This document shows positions 1 to 8,742 of a DNA stretch of 64,000 nt, in pieces. The first letter of the stretch is position 1; each line of letters opens with the position of its first letter. The translations under genes were made by a program, and so were the position numbers. The notes under the pieces are model-generated. The model was given only the letters and a program-made list of their open reading frames with translations, did no database searches and was not told the origin of the DNA. Source of the DNA: Pseudomonas asiatica (GTDB lineage Bacteria; Pseudomonadota; Gammaproteobacteria; Pseudomonadales; Pseudomonadaceae); assembly GCF_040214835.1 (NCBI RefSeq), contig NZ_CP157874.1:3848001-3912000 (forward strand), written 5' to 3'.

Positions 1-502
1 TCGGATGTTGCGCTGTCGATACTTGGGCCGATCAAACAGTCTGGGTAAGCCAGGCTTGGGCTTGCGCTTCATCGAGCGCATCGGAATGACGGGCTGCACT
101 GTCAGGCCACCGCGACTGCGGCCTAGAGCGTGATCGGCAGGCTCGTCAGCCCCCCTTTTTTCCCGGCGCCAGAAGAGGCTCGGGCTGCTTGTACAGCAGC
201 TGAGTCGATCATCCAGGTTTGCAAATCGATCAAGCCTCGCTCATTCAATCTCAGGTGCAAGCGTTTGAGCATCTGATCGAATGTGCCCTGCTTTCGCCAA
301 CCACGGAACCGTTGATACACAGTTGACCATGGGCCCAAGCGTTCCGGCATATGTCGCCACGCTGCGCCCGAACAGAGTATCCAGAGCACGCCAGCGAGCA
401 TCAGGCGGTCGCTCAGGCGGGCTGCCCGCGGCCATGGCTTTCAGTGATGAGATCGGCGACCACAGTCCAAGCCTCATCCTAGAGTTCGTAACGCTTTGCC
501 AT
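1..502 (-). pseudogene. Decayed IS5-family transposase (runs off window edge)
   Basis: Read on the minus strand from the ATG at 502, the start MAKRYEL is followed directly by a TAG stop, where IS5 transposases continue into a DEAW motif. The next frame fragment breaks again near 417, where one C appears to be missing. The recognisable DUF4096 segment (MLAGVLWILCSGAAW, then WSTVYQRFRGWR, then GAGKKGG) lies at about 123-401. After a run of six A and six G (150-161 on the plus strand) the frame shifts into ADEPADHALGRSRGGL, which jumps straight to the end of the catalytic part (QPVIP, then KRKPKPGLPRLFDRPKYRQ). Most of the DDE core is therefore missing. At least one stop, one frameshift and one internal deletion make it non-functional. 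No terminal repeat could be recognised. Confidence 0.85.
150..161 (-). other. A6G6 slippery run at the transposase frame junction
   Basis: On the minus strand six A are followed by six G, exactly where the first transposase fragment leaves frame and the second picks up. Several IS families use such runs for programmed frameshifting, so this junction may be an original feature of the element, unlike its stop codon and deletion. Inference only. Confidence 0.35.
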
Positions 503-640
503 CACAGAATGCCTTTCCGTCGATGCGGGCGGACTCTGCAGTTTCAGCGTTCGAGGGGCGGTGATTGGGTTACTTGGGATTTCGTACAAAGCCTGGAAAG
601 GCCCGAATGCCCATGGATCCTGATGGATCTGACTGAAACG

Positions 641-666
641 AAAAAAGACGCCGAAGCGTCTTTTTT
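641..666. terminator. Bidirectional intrinsic terminator after tRNA-Gly
   Basis: Perfect inverted repeat AAAAAAGACGC / GCGTCTTTTTT with a four-base loop. A T-run follows the stem on either strand. It lies 43 bases downstream of the tRNA on the minus strand and would end the gacA-uvrC-pgsA-tRNA transcription unit. It also separates this unit from the IS remnant. Confidence 0.85.
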
Positions 667-708
667 CAATGATCTACAGACTTTCATGAAACCCTGTAAA
701 TCTATATT

Positions 709-784
<76 letters not shown>

Positions 785-848
785 GTCGTGATGGGTGCCA
801 TTCTAGCGATTTCTAAAACAGCGTCAACCCCTTGATTCAAAAAAACTT

Positions 849-1409
849 TTATTTCTGCTCAGAGCCTTCGCGCAGGTGCGGCCAGGCGGCCAGCAGGTAG
901 TGCACCATCGACCACAGGGTCAGCCCCGCCGCCACCAGCAGCAGCGCGTAACCGAGGATTACCCAGAAGGTCACCGCCGGCGGGTTGCCCAGCAGGATCA
1001 CCAGCGCCAGCATCTGTGCCGCGGTTTTCCACTTGCCAAGGTTGGACACCGCCACATGCGCGCGCGCGCCCAGCTCGGCCATCCACTCGCGCAGCGCCGA
1101 AACCACGATCTCGCGGCCGATGATCACCGCAGCCGGCAGGGTCAGCCAGAAGTTGGCGTGGGTCTGCACCAGCAGCACCAGGGCCACCGCCACCATCAGC
1201 TTGTCGGCCACAGGGTCTAGGAAGGCACCGAACGGCGTGCTCTGCTGCAGGCGGCGCGCCAGGTAGCCGTCCAGCCAGTCGGTGGCGGCGGCAACGGCGA
1301 ACACGCTGCTGGCGGCCATGTAGCTCCAGTGATAGGGCACATAGAACAGCAGGATGAAGATCGGGATGAGCAGGACGCGTAGAACGGTGAGCAGGTTTGG
1401 AATATTCAT
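849..1409 (-). CDS. pgsA: CDP-diacylglycerol--glycerol-3-phosphate 3-phosphatidyltransferase
   Basis: Inner-membrane enzyme that makes phosphatidylglycerophosphate from CDP-diacylglycerol and glycerol-3-phosphate, the committed step of phosphatidylglycerol and cardiolipin synthesis. The start [12 protein letters not shown] is chosen over a site 18 bases upstream because it is the normal family N-terminus; the product is 186 residues, the usual length. The CDP-alcohol phosphatidyltransferase motif is complete: D44, D47-G48, A51-R52, G61, D65 and D69. Several hydrophobic helices follow. It lies just downstream of uvrC in the gacA-uvrC-pgsA order and is probably co-transcribed with it. Confidence 0.95.
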   Translation of the reverse strand: MNIPNLLTVLRVLLIPIFILLFYVPYHWSYMAASSVFAVAAATDWLDGYLARRLQQSTPFGAFLDPVADKLMVAVALVLLVQTHANFWLTLPAAVIIGREIVVSALREWMAELGARAHVAVSNLGKWKTAAQMLALVILLGNPPAVTFWVILGYALLLVAAGLTLWSMVHYLLAAWPHLREGSEQK

Positions 1410-1441
1410 CGGTACGACTGGCCGCAAGTTGAGCCCGCATT

Positions 1442-3265
1442 CTACTCGCTATGCAGGCTGGCATAAATCGACTCGGCAAGCTTTTTACTGATGCCGGGTG
1501 CTTTGGCGATCTCATCGACACTGGCGCGGTTGAGCTCCTGCAGGCCGCCGAAATGTTTCAGCAGGTCGCGCCGGCGCTTGGGCCCTACCCCTGCCACATC
1601 CTCCAGGCTGGACACCCGGCGGGCCTTGCCGCGGCGGGCGCGGTGGCCGGTGATGGCGAAACGGTGGGCCTCGTCGCGAATCTGCTGGATCAGGTGCAAG
1701 GCCGGTGAGTCGCCCTTGAGGGTGAACTCATGGTGCACGTCGTTCAGGTACAGGGTTTCGAAACCGGCCTTGCGCGTCACGCCCTTGGCCACGCCAAGCA
1801 GGGTCAAGTCGCTGAAGCCCAGCTCCTGCATCACGTCACGGGCCATGTTTAGCTGGCCTTTGCCGCCGTCCACCAGCAGCACGTCGGGCAGCTTGCCCTC
1901 GCCATCCTTGATGCGCCCGTAGCGGCGGGTCAGGGCCTGGTGCATGGCGGCGTAGTCGTCACCAGCGGTGACGCCTTCGATGTTGAAGCGGCGGTAGTCG
2001 GACTTGAGCGGGCCTTCGGGGCCGAACACCACGCAGCTGGCCACGGTGGCTTCGCCGCTGGAATGGCTGATGTCGTAGCACTCCAGGCGCTGCGGCACCT
2101 CGTCCAGGCCCAGCACCTCGGCCAGGGCCTCGAAACGTGCGGCCATGTGCTGGCGGTTGGCCAGGCGGGCATTGAGCGCCTGCTCGGCGTTGGTCACCGC
2201 CAGCTGCTGCCAGCGGGCGCGGGTACCGCGTACCCGGTGGCTGATGGTCAGCTCGCGGCCGCGCAGGGTCTGCAGGGCTTCGCTGATGGCGGCGAAGTCT
2301 TCGTGCACCACGTTGACGATCAGTTCGCCCGGCAGTTCGCGCTCGGCATTGCCCAGGTAGTACTGGGAAAGGAACGCGGCCATCACTTCGGCCACTTCCT
2401 CCTCGATGCCTACCTGCGGGAAGAAGTTCTTGCTACCCAGCACCCGCCCGCCGCGCACGCTGATCAGGTGCACGCAGGCGCCGCCGGGGTTGACGAAGGC
2501 GGCGATAACGTCGACGTCGCCGCTGCCGCCTTCGATGTACTGCTGGTCCTGGACGCGGCGCAGCAAGGCGATCTGGTCGCGCAACTCGGCGGCCTTCTCG
2601 AAATTGAGGGACATGGCGGCCTTCTCCATCTCGGCATTGAGCTCGTTGCCCAGTTGCTGGCTACGCCCTTCGAGGAACATCACCGAGTGGCGCACATCCT
2701 CGGCATATTCCTCGGCGGTCACCAGGCCCGTGCAGGGCCCTTTGCAGCGTTTGATCTGGTACTGCAGGCATGGCCGGGTGCGGTTGGCGTAGTAGCTGTC
2801 TTCGCACTGGCGCACCGAAAAGGCCTTTTGCAGCAGGCTGAGGCTTTCGCGAATGGCGCCGGCGCTGGGGTACGGGCCAAAGTAGCGGCCCTTGGCCTTC
2901 TTCGCCCCACGGTGAATGCCCAGCCGCGGGAACTCGCCGTCGGAAAGGAACACGTAGGGGTAGGATTTGTCATCGCGCAGCAGGATGTTGTACGGCGGCC
3001 GCCACTCCTTGATCAGGTTCTGCTCAAGCAGCAGCGCCTCGGTTTCGTTGGCGGTGATGGTGGTTTCGACCTGGGCGATGCGGGCCACCAGCGCGGCGGT
3101 CTTGGGCGCCAGGCCGGTCTTGCGGAAATAGCTGGCCAGGCGCTTCTTGAGGTTTTTGGCCTTGCCCACGTAAAGCAGCCGGGCTTCGCCGTCGAACATC
3201 CGGTAGACGCCCGGGCGACCACTGCAGGTAGCCAGGAATGCGCTGGCATCGAAAACTTGGGACAT
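1442..3265 (-). CDS. uvrC: Excinuclease ABC subunit C
   Basis: Nucleotide excision repair nuclease that cuts on both sides of a UvrAB-marked lesion. The 607-residue protein shows an N-terminal GIY-YIG domain (GVYRMF, then [14 protein letters not shown]), a central UVR motif ([12 protein letters not shown]) that contacts UvrB, the RNase H-like nuclease domain ([11 protein letters not shown], then [10 protein letters not shown]) and a C-terminal helix-hairpin-helix pair ([19 protein letters not shown], then [13 protein letters not shown]). Length and domain order are normal. Only six bases separate its start from the gacA stop, so it is almost certainly co-transcribed with gacA. Confidence 0.97.
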   Translation of the reverse strand: MSQVFDASAFLATCSGRPGVYRMFDGEARLLYVGKAKNLKKRLASYFRKTGLAPKTAALVARIAQVETTITANETEALLLEQNLIKEWRPPYNILLRDDKSYPYVFLSDGEFPRLGIHRGAKKAKGRYFGPYPSAGAIRESLSLLQKAFSVRQCEDSYYANRTRPCLQYQIKRCKGPCTGLVTAEEYAEDVRHSVMFLEGRSQQLGNELNAEMEKAAMSLNFEKAAELRDQIALLRRVQDQQYIEGGSGDVDVIAAFVNPGGACVHLISVRGGRVLGSKNFFPQVGIEEEVAEVMAAFLSQYYLGNAERELPGELIVNVVHEDFAAISEALQTLRGRELTISHRVRGTRARWQQLAVTNAEQALNARLANRQHMAARFEALAEVLGLDEVPQRLECYDISHSSGEATVASCVVFGPEGPLKSDYRRFNIEGVTAGDDYAAMHQALTRRYGRIKDGEGKLPDVLLVDGGKGQLNMARDVMQELGFSDLTLLGVAKGVTRKAGFETLYLNDVHHEFTLKGDSPALHLIQQIRDEAHRFAITGHRARRGKARRVSSLEDVAGVGPKRRRDLLKHFGGLQELNRASVDEIAKAPGISKKLAESIYASLHSE

Positions 3266-3271
3266 GAGGTT

Positions 3272-3910
3272 TTACAGGCTTGCGTCGACCATACCGTGGC
3301 GAACGGCCAGCAAGGTCAGTTCGACGTCGCTGGTGACCGAGAGTTTTTCAAAGATCCGATAACGGTAAGTATTGACGGTCTTGGGCGAGAGGCACAACTT
3401 GTCGGAGATGATCTGCACTTTCTGGCAGCCGACGATCATCAGGGCAATCTGGATTTCCCGCTCCGACAAGGCATCGAACGGCGAGCCCTGTGGCTGGAAT
3501 GGCTTCAGCGCCATCTGCTGGGCAATCTGGGGGCTGATGTAGCGCTGGCCGGCGAAGGCCAGGCGGATGGCCTGGACCATTTCGTCAAGGCCGGCGCCCT
3601 TGGTCAGGTAGCCAGCAGCGCCGGCCTGCAGCAGGCGCGTGGGGAACGGGTCTTCCTCGCACACGGTCACGGCAACCACCTTGATGTCCGGGTGGCTGCG
3701 CAGCAGCTTGCGGGTGGCCTCCAGGCCGCCGATGCCGGGCATTTTCACGTCCATCAGCACCACATCCGGCTTCAGTTCACGGGCCAGCCTGAGCGCCGAC
3801 TCGCCCGAATCGCCCTCACCCACCACCTGCAGGCCATCGATGTCGGCCAGCATGCGTGTAATACCGGTTCGTACCAGATCGTGATCGTCGACCACTAAGA
3901 CCCTAATCAA
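3272..3910 (-). CDS. gacA: Response regulator GacA
   Basis: Response regulator of the GacS/GacA system, which activates the Rsm small RNAs and so controls secondary metabolism, exoproducts and biofilm. The receiver domain has the acidic pair D8-D9, phospho-acceptor D54 in VVLMDVKMPG, and the conserved Lys in YLTKGAG. A LuxR/NarL-type HTH (SEREIQIALMIVG, then LSPKTVNTYRYRIFEKL) ends the protein. I place the start at TTG (3910), giving MIRVLVVDDHD, because family members start there and use TTG; a GTG two codons upstream (3916) is the alternative. It is the first gene of the gacA-uvrC-pgsA unit. Confidence 0.95.
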   Translation of the reverse strand: MIRVLVVDDHDLVRTGITRMLADIDGLQVVGEGDSGESALRLARELKPDVVLMDVKMPGIGGLEATRKLLRSHPDIKVVAVTVCEEDPFPTRLLQAGAAGYLTKGAGLDEMVQAIRLAFAGQRYISPQIAQQMALKPFQPQGSPFDALSEREIQIALMIVGCQKVQIISDKLCLSPKTVNTYRYRIFEKLSVTSDVELTLLAVRHGMVDASL

Positions 3911-3973
3911 GCACACACCTCGTCAGCAGGGCGATTGGATCCCGCCACCTTAACAAAATTTTTCACGGCGGAC

Positions 3974-4363
3974 CTAACGCATTCCTTCCGTAAGAAACGC
4001 CTGACGTTCAACCGTGAGCGGCCTCACTGTCTGCCGGGATTTGTCGTTGTTGGTCAAACGCCGCAACAAGTGCCAGAGTGCGGCCTGATCGTCGCACGAC
4101 AACTGCCGGAAAGCCCCCAGCAAACCGGACTCATCGGCGCTCAGCCCCTCGAGCGGTGCCGGGGTGCGGATACCGCTGAGCACATAGAGTGCATCCACGC
4201 CCTGGGTTGCCAATGCCGCCAGGTAATCGACCCGCGGCGAGCGTTCACCACTCTCGTATTTGCCCTGGGCATTGGGTTCGACCCCGCCGATATCGCCAAA
4301 CACGCGCTGGGTCATCCCCAGACGCTCACGCTCTTCCCGCAGCCGCGGACCGATTCCATTCAT
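3974..4363 (-). CDS. XRE-family transcriptional regulator
   Basis: 129-residue protein with an N-terminal Cro/CI-type HTH: RLREERERLGMTQRVFGDIG, then AQGKYESGERSPRVDYL. It probably binds DNA as a dimer; the regulon cannot be told from sequence. The C-terminal half (LSADESGLLGAFRQLSCDD) resembles a short helical tail common in chromosomal phage-derived regulators. The start MNGIGPRL is chosen because GGAGA sits eight bases upstream; a longer frame to 4465 lacks a good ribosome site. No partner gene is evident. Confidence 0.85.
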   Translation of the reverse strand: MNGIGPRLREERERLGMTQRVFGDIGGVEPNAQGKYESGERSPRVDYLAALATQGVDALYVLSGIRTPAPLEGLSADESGLLGAFRQLSCDDQAALWHLLRRLTNNDKSRQTVRPLTVERQAFLTEGMR

Positions 4364-4480
4364 GGGGGTCTCCTTATCCCTGATCACACTCATGTACGGC
4401 CTACCCACCTGCAGGCGGCCGTGAACGCCTGGGTTCACTATGCCGATGCTCACCAGTCGCGACAAGCCATCATTGAGCTA

Positions 4481-4912
4481 TTAGTCGATCGTGCGCTGCA
4501 TGCGCACAAAGCATTCGTCCTCACCCATTTCGACGAAGCCGTGGCGCTGGTAGAGCACACGCGCCGGGTTGCTGCGAAACACCATCAGCCGCAGCAGCGG
4601 CAGGTGCCGCTGGCGGGCCCACAGTGCCAACTGCTCCAGCACCCGGCTGCCGACCCCACGCCCACGGTGCTCGGGTAGCAGGTGCAACTCGCGGATGAAC
4701 AACGCCTGGCGGTCCTGGCTGAGGCTGCAGAAGCCGAGTACCGCGTCGCCTTCGGTCACCAGCCACTGCTCGCGCCAGCCCCAGGCTTCGTCGAAGGCTT
4801 CCTCTAGCCACAGCAGGTCGTATTCGCGGTAGTACGGCAGCATGGCGCGGCGCGTGAGGTCGCGGGCGAAGGTGCGGTGGGAGTCGTTGGCGGGGGTCAG
4901 TTGTAGAGGCAT
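4481..4912 (-). CDS. GNAT-family N-acetyltransferase
   Basis: 143-residue protein of the Gcn5-related acetyltransferase fold. The acetyl-CoA pyrophosphate-binding motif A is clear (RELHLLPEHRGRGVGSRVLE), and motif B is the later NPARVLYQRHGFVEMG. Such enzymes transfer acetyl groups to amines on small molecules or proteins; the substrate is not predictable. It is preceded by the XRE gene's far side and followed, on the upstream side, by a REP pair at 4948-5063. Confidence 0.88.
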   Translation of the reverse strand: MPLQLTPANDSHRTFARDLTRRAMLPYYREYDLLWLEEAFDEAWGWREQWLVTEGDAVLGFCSLSQDRQALFIRELHLLPEHRGRGVGSRVLEQLALWARQRHLPLLRLMVFRSNPARVLYQRHGFVEMGEDECFVRMQRTID

Positions 4913-4947
4913 GGGTTCTCTGGTCTGGCAGCTCTTGCACTGTCGTT

Positions 4948-5063
4948 TGTAGGAGCGGCCTTGTGTCGCGACAGGGCTGCACAGCAGCCCCGGGATTTCG
5001 GCATGGAGCCATTATTGCCGGGGCCGCTCTGCGGCCCTGTCGCGACACAAGGCCGCTCCTACA
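4948..5063. repeat. BIME: inverted REP pair, type A
   Basis: Two inverted copies of the unit TGTAGGAGCGGCCTTGTGTC with about 50 bases between. Each arm also contains a small GC-rich hairpin (GGGCTGC/GCAGCCC type). It lies between the divergent starts/ends of the GNAT and DUF488 genes. Confidence 0.9.
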
Positions 5064-5096
5064 GGGGTCAGCACAGTCCCGATAAATCATTATCGC

Positions 5097-5483
5097 TCAT
5101 TGGGCGTAGCACACGGGCGAACTGCCGGGCCCACGGCGATCCAGTTCGTCCTCCAGCCATTCGGCCAACACCCGGGCATTGTTGTGCTCGGTATCCTTGC
5201 CCGCATAAAGCAATGTCAGCGTGCCCTTTCCGGCCAGGTCCAGCAGCGGATACCAGTGCTCGGGGTGGGCCGCCAGCTCTTGCTGGTAACGCTTGGTGAA
5301 GCCGGCGAAATCCACTTCACCCTGGTGAAACGCCTTGCGCAACTCATCCGAGGGTGCAACTTCGCGCAACCACTGCCCGTGCAGGTCGTCCTTGCGTTTG
5401 TTACGCGGCCAAAGGCGATCGACCAGCACGCGCTGGCCGTCGTCTTGCTCAACCGCATCGTAGACACGCTTGCAGCGAATCAC
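5097..5483 (-). CDS. DUF488 (YeaO-like) family protein
   Basis: 128-residue cytosolic protein of the DUF488 family: it starts MIRCKRVYD, then shows the family signature VLVDRLWPRNKRKDD, FHQGEVDFAGFTKRY and LTLLYAGKDTEHNNA. The biochemical role of the family is not established. The start is GTG at 5483, supported by AGGAG eight bases upstream. It is divergent from the phosphate transporter at 5612, leaving a 128-base shared promoter region. Confidence 0.9.
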   Translation of the reverse strand: MIRCKRVYDAVEQDDGQRVLVDRLWPRNKRKDDLHGQWLREVAPSDELRKAFHQGEVDFAGFTKRYQQELAAHPEHWYPLLDLAGKGTLTLLYAGKDTEHNNARVLAEWLEDELDRRGPGSSPVCYAQ

Positions 5484-5611
5484 GGGTTTCTCCTGCCACT
5501 ACCGTCCGTCTTGAGCCTAGATAAATCATTGATCGAGGTCACGGCCGGGTTACGAATTGTTTCTATGCTCAAGGCCTTCGGCACCCTTGCCCCACCCCGA
5601 CCGGAGCCACC

Positions 5612-7228
5612 ATGGCAACCCCTTCACTGGCCAGCCTGCCGCAACTGGCCCAACGCGATGCACGCCCGCAACTTGCCCACAAGCCCGGGCGAGCCACCCT
5701 GGTGTTGTTCTTCGGCCTGCTGCTGGCCGGTATCGCCTACACCGCCTGGAGCCTGAAGCAGGATGTGACGGCCAGCGGCACGGTAATCACCACGGTCACA
5801 CCATTCCTGCTGCTGGGCCTGGCGTTGCTGATTGCCCTGGGCTTCGAGTTCGTCAATGGCTTCCATGACACCGCCAACGCAGTGGCCACCGTCATCTACA
5901 CCCACTCGTTGCCTGCCCCCGTCGCCGTGGTCTGGTCCGGGCTGTGCAACTTCCTCGGCGTGCTGCTTTCCAGTGGCGCGGTGGCGTTCGGCATCATCGC
6001 CCTGCTGCCGGTGGAGCTGATTCTGCAGGTCGGCTCCTCGGCCGGCTTCGCCATGGTCTTCGCCCTGCTGCTGGCGGCGATCATCTGGAACCTCGGCACC
6101 TGGTGGCTGGGCCTGCCGGCCTCATCCTCGCACACCCTGATCGGTTCGATCATCGGCGTGGGCGTGGCCAATGCGCTGATGCACGGGCGCGACGGTACCA
6201 GCGGCGTGGACTGGGCCCAGGCCAGCAAGGTCGGTTATGCCCTGCTGTTCTCGCCACTGCTCGGCTTTGCCTGTGCCGCCCTGTTGCTGCTGGCCCTGCG
6301 CACGCTGGTCAAGCGCAAGGCACTGTACCAGGCGCCGGAAGGCCAGACACCACCACCGTGGTGGATTCGCGGCGTACTGATCCTGACCTGCACCGGGGTG
6401 TCCTTTGCCCACGGCTCCAACGACGGCCAGAAAGGCATGGGCCTGATCATGCTGATTCTGGTTGGTACCCTGCCGATGGCTTACGCATTGAACAAGACCA
6501 TGCCCAATGAGCAGGCCATGCAGTTTTCCGCGGTCGCCGAGGTTACCCGCCAGGCACTGGTGCGCGGCGCCCGGCAAGCAGCACCGGCCGACCCACGCCA
6601 GGTGCTGACCACGTTCATTGCCGAGCCCAGGGCCAACCCGCAACTGATACCGGCGCTGGCGGCACTGGCCGGCATGATCGGCGAAGAGGTCAAAGGTTAT
6701 GGCTCGCTCAAGCGGGTACCGGCCGAAGCCATGGCCAACGTGCGCAACGACATGTACCTGACCAGCGAAGCCATCCGCCTGATCGAGAAGAACCAGCTGG
6801 TGGTGTTCGATGCAGGCACCCGCAGCCAGGTGCTGCTGTTCAAGACCCAGCTGGACGATGCCACCCGCTACATCCCGCTGTGGGTGAAAGTGGCCGTGGC
6901 CATCGCACTGGGGCTCGGTACCATGGTCGGCTGGCGGCGCATCGTGGTGACGGTAGGCGAGAAGATCGGCAAGACCCACCTCAGCTATGCCCAAGGGGCT
7001 TCGGCCGAAGTGGTGGCAATGTGCACCATTGGTGCGGCGGACATGTTCGGGCTGCCGGTGTCGACCACCCACGTGCTGAGTTCCGGGGTGGCCGGGACCA
7101 TGGTGGCCAACGGGTCGGGGATACAGAAGCGCACGCTGGTCAACCTGCTGATGGCCTGGGTGCTGACCTTGCCGGCAGCGATGCTGTTGGCCGGCAGCCT
7201 GTACTGGCTGCTGCACCACATTTTCTGA
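5612..7228 (+). CDS. PiT-family inorganic phosphate transporter
   Basis: 538-residue integral membrane protein that imports metal-phosphate complexes using the proton gradient. Both PiT signatures are present: GFEFVNGFHDTANAVAT in the N-terminal half and GVSFAHGSNDGQKGMGL in the middle, each bearing the conserved Asn/Asp. About ten hydrophobic segments flank a soluble loop (roughly 310-420) rich in charged residues. It is longer than E. coli PitA (499), mainly through the N-terminal extension of about 30 residues and this loop. A GGAGCC stretch lies just before the ATG. It appears monocistronic and is followed by a REP pair. Confidence 0.93.
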   Translation: MATPSLASLPQLAQRDARPQLAHKPGRATLVLFFGLLLAGIAYTAWSLKQDVTASGTVITTVTPFLLLGLALLIALGFEFVNGFHDTANAVATVIYTHSLPAPVAVVWSGLCNFLGVLLSSGAVAFGIIALLPVELILQVGSSAGFAMVFALLLAAIIWNLGTWWLGLPASSSHTLIGSIIGVGVANALMHGRDGTSGVDWAQASKVGYALLFSPLLGFACAALLLLALRTLVKRKALYQAPEGQTPPPWWIRGVLILTCTGVSFAHGSNDGQKGMGLIMLILVGTLPMAYALNKTMPNEQAMQFSAVAEVTRQALVRGARQAAPADPRQVLTTFIAEPRANPQLIPALAALAGMIGEEVKGYGSLKRVPAEAMANVRNDMYLTSEAIRLIEKNQLVVFDAGTRSQVLLFKTQLDDATRYIPLWVKVAVAIALGLGTMVGWRRIVVTVGEKIGKTHLSYAQGASAEVVAMCTIGAADMFGLPVSTTHVLSSGVAGTMVANGSGIQKRTLVNLLMAWVLTLPAAMLLAGSLYWLLHHIF

Positions 7229-7247
7229 AAAGCTCGAATACGCCCCT

Positions 7248-7364
7248 TGTAGGAGCGGCCTTGTGTCGCGAAAGGGCTGCAAGGCAGCCCCAGCGATTTA
7301 TGCATCAGTGCTGAAATCCCGGGGCCGCCTTGCGGCCCTTTCGCGACACAAGGCCGCTCCTACA
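7248..7364. repeat. BIME: inverted REP pair, type A
   Basis: Same TGTAGGAGCGGCCTTGTGTC unit in inverted orientation around a spacer with GC-rich internal stems. It lies between the convergent phosphate transporter and glutathione S-transferase genes, a position where such elements may act in transcript ends or mRNA stability. Confidence 0.9.
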
Positions 7365-7401
7365 ATGGCCGGTGCATGCACATAAGGCCAGTGTTGCCTG
7401 A

Positions 7402-8097
7402 TCAGCCTGGGATTTTCAGGCCCCGCTGCACGGCCGGCCGCTCGAGGAACGCCGCCAGCACCCGCTGCACTTCCTTGAACTGATCGAAGCCAACCAAATC
7501 TCGGGCGTTGTAACGCTCAACCAGGTTACGCACCCACGGGAAGATCGCGATATCGGCAATGCTGTACTCGTCGACCATCCATTCCCGGCCTTTCAGATGG
7601 CGGTCCAGAACACCGAGCAGGCGCTTGGACTCGTTGACATAACGGTCCCGCGGGCGCTTGTCCTCGTATTCCTTGCCAGCAAAGAAATGGAAGAACCCGA
7701 CCTGGCCGAACATCGGCCCGATGCCACCCATCTGGAACATCAGCCACTGCAAGGTCTGGTAACGCTGGGCCGGGTCGTGGCTGAGCAACTGGCCGCTCTT
7801 CTCCGCCAGGTACTGCAGGATCGCTCCCGACTCGAACAGCGGCAGCGGCTGGCCGCCCGGGCCATTGGGGTCGAGGATGGCGGGGATCTTGTTGTTGGCG
7901 CTGAGCGAGATGAACTCGGGGCTCAGCTGGTCATCGTTGTCGAAGCTGACCTTGTGCGGCTCATAGGCCAGGCCGATCTCTTCAAGCATGATCGACACCT
8001 TGACGCCGTTGGGCGTCGGCAGCGAATACAGCTGCAGGCGCTCGGGATGTCTGGCGGGCCACTTGCGGGTAATGGGGAAAGCACTGAGATCGGTCAT
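7402..8097 (-). CDS. Glutathione S-transferase, YfcG/Nu-class-like
   Basis: 231-residue soluble protein with the thioredoxin-like N-terminal domain (LQLYSLPTPNGVKVSIMLEE, then NNKIPAILDPNG and FESGAILQYLAEK) and an all-helical C-terminal domain (MVDEYSIADIAIFPWV, the N-capping box region). TPNG near the N-terminus matches the Nu class, whose members act on disulfides and peroxides with glutathione; the precise substrate is unknown. The start ATG at 8097 follows an AAGG stretch; a TTG two codons earlier is less likely. Confidence 0.9.
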   Translation of the reverse strand: MTDLSAFPITRKWPARHPERLQLYSLPTPNGVKVSIMLEEIGLAYEPHKVSFDNDDQLSPEFISLSANNKIPAILDPNGPGGQPLPLFESGAILQYLAEKSGQLLSHDPAQRYQTLQWLMFQMGGIGPMFGQVGFFHFFAGKEYEDKRPRDRYVNESKRLLGVLDRHLKGREWMVDEYSIADIAIFPWVRNLVERYNARDLVGFDQFKEVQRVLAAFLERPAVQRGLKIPG

Positions 8098-8184
8098 GAT
8101 CAACCTTGCCTGGGGAATGAACCTCTCACTTTAGAGACATCCCCGGCCGCTGACCATCACCGACCACTCATCAGCACCGGCGGC

Positions 8185-8682
8185 TCAGGCCTGGCCGTGG
8201 GCCTTGAGCTTGAGCTTTTCGGTATCGACGCGAACGAACACCGAGTCGGCAGTCACTGTCAGCACATCGTCGGCCCAGACTTCGCAGAGCACCCGGGTCT
8301 TGCGCCCTACCTCACCTTCCACACGCGCCTTGAGCAACAATTCGACGCCCATGGGCGTGGGCTTGAGGTAGTTCAGGCCAAGGCTGCCAGTGACACAGTC
8401 GATGCGCGGCAGGCTGCCCGCTTCGCGACCTTCGTTGCGGTAGTGGTAAGCCATTGCCGTCCAGTTGGAGTGACAGTCGACCAGCATCGCCAGCAGCCCA
8501 CCGTAGACCAGGCCGGGCCAGCCGATGAAGGTGCTGTCAGGCGCGTGTCGGCACACTAGGTGGATGCCGTCGGTGTCCCAGTGGCTTTGCAGGTGCAGGC
8601 CGCTGGGGTGGGAGCAACCGCAGCCGTAGCAAGTGCCGTCGGGTGCGGCAAGGGCCTGGAGGGAAAGGGGGTGGTCGTTCAT
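8185..8682 (-). CDS. PaaI-type hotdog thioesterase
   Basis: 165-residue protein of the hotdog fold, probably hydrolysing acyl-CoA thioesters. Features are an N-terminal CYGCGCSHPSGL motif as in THEM4/PaaI-like enzymes, the helix WPGLVYGGLLAMLVDCHSNW with an Asp in the catalytic region, and the sheet LGLNYLKPTPMGVELLLKA. The start MNDHPLSL is supported by AGGA upstream; the longer frame to 8727 has no ribosome site. It lies downstream of, and in the same direction as, the gabP-like gene but 60 bases beyond a hairpin. Confidence 0.85.
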   Translation of the reverse strand: MNDHPLSLQALAAPDGTCYGCGCSHPSGLHLQSHWDTDGIHLVCRHAPDSTFIGWPGLVYGGLLAMLVDCHSNWTAMAYHYRNEGREAGSLPRIDCVTGSLGLNYLKPTPMGVELLLKARVEGEVGRKTRVLCEVWADDVLTVTADSVFVRVDTEKLKLKAHGQA

Positions 8683-8706
8683 ACGCTTCCTGTGCTTATT
8701 GATATG

Positions 8707-8725
8707 GGGGGCGCGCAACGCCCCC
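8707..8725 (-). terminator. GC-rich hairpin after the GABA permease gene
   Basis: Perfect seven-base stem GGGGGCG/CGCCCCC with a five-base loop, 18 bases past the permease stop on the minus strand. No clear T-run follows, so it may be a weak or Rho-assisted end or an mRNA-stabilising stem. Confidence 0.4.
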
Positions 8726-8742
8726 ACATTAAAGCAGAAACA

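Noticed and set aside
1940..3898. Plus-strand frame of 652 codons opposite uvrC and gacA
   Set aside because: Antisense shadow across two well-supported genes.
4948..5063. Repeat pairs as a possible CRISPR array
   Set aside because: Only two inverted copies per site with GC-rich stems; these are REP/BIME elements and no cas genes are present.
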